NCBI RefSeq assembly: GCF_011420305.2 | Contig: NZ_CP061769.1 | Span: forward strand, 1,661,001-1,725,000 | DNA: 64,000 bases | Origin: Nocardioides ochotonae | GTDB taxonomy: Bacteria > Actinomycetota > Actinomycetes > Propionibacteriales > Nocardioidaceae | Direction: 5' to 3' | Notes under the pieces: generated by a model | Databases searched by the model: none | The model's input: only the letters and a program-made list of their open reading frames with translations | Told to the model about the DNA's origin: nothing | Translations under genes and position numbers: made by a program | Shown: positions 61,004-64,000 of the stretch, piece by piece | How the letters are laid out: every line of letters begins with the position of its first letter | Position numbering within the stretch: position 1 is the first letter of the stretch

Positions 61004-62380
61004 ATGAGCGAGGAACACGTCGACGTCGTCGTCGTCGGGCTGGGTCCCGGCGGGGAGTACGCCGCACAGAAGCTCGCCGAGGCCGGCCTCACCGTGGTCG
61101 GCGTCGAGCGGGACCTGGTCGGCGGCGAGTGCCCCTTCCACGGGTGCATCCCGTCGAAGATGATGATCCGCGCCGCTGACGCCCTCGCCGAGGCCCGGCG
61201 CGCCACGACGCTGGCCGGCGAGGTCGAGGTCACCCCCGACTGGAGCCTGGTGGCCGAGCGGCTGGACCGGCAGGCCACCAGCCACTGGGACGACTCCTCC
61301 CACGTCGAGCGCCTCGAGGCCGCCGGGGTGCGGGTCGTGCGCGGCCAAGGCCGCCTCGACGGGCCCGGCCGGGTGGTGGTCGAGTCCGACGGGGAGAGCC
61401 ACACCTACGTCGCCGCCCGCGGGGTCGTGCTCAACGCCGGCACCGCGCCCGCCGTGCCGCCGGTCGAGGGGCTGGCGGACACGCCGTACTGGACCAACCG
61501 CGAGGTCATGCACCTCACCGAGCTGCCGCGCCGTCTCGCCGTCCTCGGTGGCGGCCCGATCGGCGCCGAGCTGGCGCAGGCGCTGGCCCGCTTCGGCGTC
61601 GAGGTCACGATCCTCGAGCTGGGACCGCGGATCCTGGGGCCCGCCGAGCCCGAGGCCAGCGCGGTGATCACCGAGGTCTTCGAGCGCGAGGGCATCCGGG
61701 TGCTCACCGGCGTGCAGGTCACCCGGGTCAGCCACGCCGAGGACACCTTCCACATCGAGACCGACGCCGGCGCCGTCGAGGCCGACCGGCTGCTGGTCGC
61801 CGCCGGGCGCCGGCTGCAGCTGCACGGCCTCGGGCTGGAGAGCGTCGGGCTGGACCCCGACGTCCGCGCGGTGGCCACCGACGACCGGCAGCGCGCCGGA
61901 GACCGGCTCTGGGCGGTCGGCGACATCACCGGCAAGGGCCAGTTCACCCACGTCTCGATGTATCAGGGCGAGGTCGTCGTCGACGACGTGCTCGGGCGCG
62001 ACGGACGCCGCGCGGACTACCGGGCGCTGTCCTGGGTGACGTTCACCGACCCCGAGGTCGCGGCGGTCGGGATGACCGAGCAGCAGGCGCGCGACGCCGG
62101 CATCGAGGTACGGGTGGGACGCGCCGACATCCCCGAGTCCAGCCGCGGCTGGATCCACCAGGCCGGCAACGACGGGATCGTCAAGGTCGTCGCCGACGCC
62201 GACCGCGGGATCCTCGTCGGCGCCACCGTGGTCTCCCCGGCGGGCGGTGAGGTCATCGGCCTGCTGGCCACCGCGATCCACGCCGAGGTGCCGGTCTCGA
62301 CGCTGCGCGGCATGCACTTCGCCTACCCGACCTTCCACCGCACGATCGAGTCGGCGCTCGACGACCTGGGCTGGCTGTGA
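61004..62380 (+). CDS. Pyridine nucleotide-disulfide oxidoreductase (lipoamide dehydrogenase type)
   Basis: A 458-aa protein. FAD site VVGLGPGGEYAAQKLAEAGL, redox pair GGECPFHGCIPSKMM (C43 and C48), NAD site AVLGGGPIGAELAQAL and the dimerisation domain with FAYPTFHRTI. Relatives are dihydrolipoyl dehydrogenases, mercuric reductases or coenzyme A/mycothiol reductases; the exact substrate is open. No lipoyl enzyme genes are next to it. Confidence 0.9.
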   Translation: MSEEHVDVVVVGLGPGGEYAAQKLAEAGLTVVGVERDLVGGECPFHGCIPSKMMIRAADALAEARRATTLAGEVEVTPDWSLVAERLDRQATSHWDDSSHVERLEAAGVRVVRGQGRLDGPGRVVVESDGESHTYVAARGVVLNAGTAPAVPPVEGLADTPYWTNREVMHLTELPRRLAVLGGGPIGAELAQALARFGVEVTILELGPRILGPAEPEASAVITEVFEREGIRVLTGVQVTRVSHAEDTFHIETDAGAVEADRLLVAAGRRLQLHGLGLESVGLDPDVRAVATDDRQRAGDRLWAVGDITGKGQFTHVSMYQGEVVVDDVLGRDGRRADYRALSWVTFTDPEVAAVGMTEQQARDAGIEVRVGRADIPESSRGWIHQAGNDGIVKVVADADRGILVGATVVSPAGGEVIGLLATAIHAEVPVSTLRGMHFAYPTFHRTIESALDDLGWL

Positions 62381-62434
62381 GCGCGGGCCTGGACTGCCAC
62401 CGTCCCGCTGGTGTGGATCGGTAGCGTCATCCCC

Positions 62435-63451
62435 ATGCGCGCAGTGGTCTACCGGGAGACCGGTCCGTCGTCAGTCCTCACCCTCGTGGAGCGCGAGCTC
62501 CCCGAGCCCGGCCCGGGAGAGGTCCGGATCCGCCTGATGCGGGCCGGGGTCAACCCGACCGACTGGAAGTTCCGCACCGGCACGATGAACGGCCACGACG
62601 AGGTGACGCCGGGCCAGGACGGCGCCGGCGTCGTCGACGCGGTCGGGCCCGACGTCGAGGGCTTCGGCGTCGGCGACCGGGTGTGGACGATGCTCGCCCA
62701 GCACGGGCGTGCCCACGGCACCGCGGCGGAGCACACCGTGCAGCCGGTCGAGCACGTCGTGCACCTGCCCGGCGATGCCTCCTACGACCTCGGTGCCAGC
62801 CTCGGCGTGCCCGCGGTGACCGCGCACCGCGCGCTGACCTGCGGCTGGATCGGGCCCCGCCGCCTGGGCCCGGGCGCCCTCGCCGGGCGCACGGTCCTCA
62901 TCGCCGGGGGAGCGGGCGCGGTGGGCAACGCCGCCATCCAGCTGGCCCGCTGGTCCGACGCCACCGTGATCACCACGGTCAGCAGCCAGGAGAAGGCGGA
63001 GCTCGCGCGCGCCGCCGGCGCCGACCACGCGATCGACTACACCGCCGGCGACACCGCCGCCCGGATCCTCGAGCTCGCGCCCGACGGTGTCGACCACGTC
63101 GTCGAGGTCGCGCCGGCGGTCAACGTCGACCTCGACATCGAGGTGCTCAAGGTGCACGGCACCCTCGCGATCTACGCCAACAACGGCGGCGAGGACATGA
63201 CGGTGCCGCTGCGTGCGGCGTTCTCCAAGAACCTGCGCTTCCAGTTCATCATCCTCTACACCCTCGACCGAGGGCTGCTCGCCGCCGCCGCGGAGGACGT
63301 GTACGCCGCGGTCGAGGTCGGGGCGCTGCGGGTAGGGGAGGACGCCGGCCTGCCCGTGCACCACTTCGCACTGGAGGAGACAGCCGCCGCCCACGACGCC
63401 GTGCAGGACGGGCTGGTCGGCAAGGCGCTGCTCGACATCGCGGTGGACTGA
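62435..63451 (+). CDS. Zinc-independent quinone oxidoreductase (zeta-crystallin type)
   Basis: A 338-aa MDR-family protein from ATG 62435 (MRAVVYRETGPSSVL). The nucleotide motif LIAGGAGAVGNAAIQLARW and DGAGVVDAVGPDVEGFGVGD match NADPH:quinone reductases. There are no structural zinc cysteines. Confidence 0.92.
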   Translation: MRAVVYRETGPSSVLTLVERELPEPGPGEVRIRLMRAGVNPTDWKFRTGTMNGHDEVTPGQDGAGVVDAVGPDVEGFGVGDRVWTMLAQHGRAHGTAAEHTVQPVEHVVHLPGDASYDLGASLGVPAVTAHRALTCGWIGPRRLGPGALAGRTVLIAGGAGAVGNAAIQLARWSDATVITTVSSQEKAELARAAGADHAIDYTAGDTAARILELAPDGVDHVVEVAPAVNVDLDIEVLKVHGTLAIYANNGGEDMTVPLRAAFSKNLRFQFIILYTLDRGLLAAAAEDVYAAVEVGALRVGEDAGLPVHHFALEETAAAHDAVQDGLVGKALLDIAVD

Positions 63452-63552
63452 GCGCCGCCGCCGGGCTGCCCTCCGCAGGACGTGACGTGCACGACGTCCG
63501 AAACGCGGGACTGGCACGCGGCGTGGTCACCGGGTCGCTCCGGGACCGGTAA

Positions 63553-64000
<448 letters not shown>

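Overview
The window is high-GC actinobacterial DNA. Large LuxR-family ATPases, SigE-type ECF factors, DUF222/HNH proteins, DUF1206, DUF3105, an efp-nusB pair and a PyrR gene behind a leader hairpin all point to the Nocardioides/Nocardioidaceae neighbourhood. The genus is an inference from gene content, not proven.

Left half (1-30.6 kb): an accessory, defence-rich island. It opens with a decayed IS3-family element (259-1655). Next comes a multi-gene restriction-like locus: a SNF2 helicase on the minus strand (2201-4825), then a plus-strand run of a SNF2 helicase with a C-terminal DUF3883 nuclease-like domain, a Zn-ribbon DUF1156 adenine methylase, a DUF262/DUF1524 NTPase-nuclease and a HEPN-DUF499 ATPase. 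The last three are 1-2 nt apart or overlap. A permease remnant and an HNH endonuclease follow. A second module (17.7-20.9 kb) holds a predicted regulator, an ARPP-1-like protein and an ADP-ribosylglycohydrolase fused to a dual-specificity phosphatase. Two copies of a 16-bp palindrome stand before the regulator and before the ARPP-1-like gene. Then come a RecB-like nuclease/RNase H/helicase (21.1-24.6 kb), a SprT-like protease whose end is rewritten by an IS fragment, a SigE-type sigma factor with a membrane partner, an intact IS3-family element (27281-28632), an unknown protein, and a possible two-gene ADP-ribosyltransferase module (29.5-30.6 kb).

Right half (30.9-64 kb): mostly chromosomal housekeeping. 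It holds aconitase behind a palindrome; a membrane protein/SigE-type sigma pair; a thiamine-binding MTH1187-type protein, DUF3105 and YjbQ; a GH18 protein; small enzymes; a protein kinase with an ABC exporter; a LAL-type LuxR regulator; a patch of broken genes (46.07-46.36 kb); a GNAT; a wrecked copy (47.05-47.78 kb) of the DUF222/HNH gene intact at 56.9-58.2 kb; a Nudix hydrolase; dxs; a lipoprotein peptidase; an amino-acid permease; a homocysteine methyltransferase homologue; efp-nusB with a clear terminator; a DUF3592-like membrane protein; an acyl-CoA ligase; DUF1206; two oxidoreductases; and the start of pyrR behind a hairpin that covers its ribosome-binding site. I saw no tRNA, rRNA or CRISPR array.
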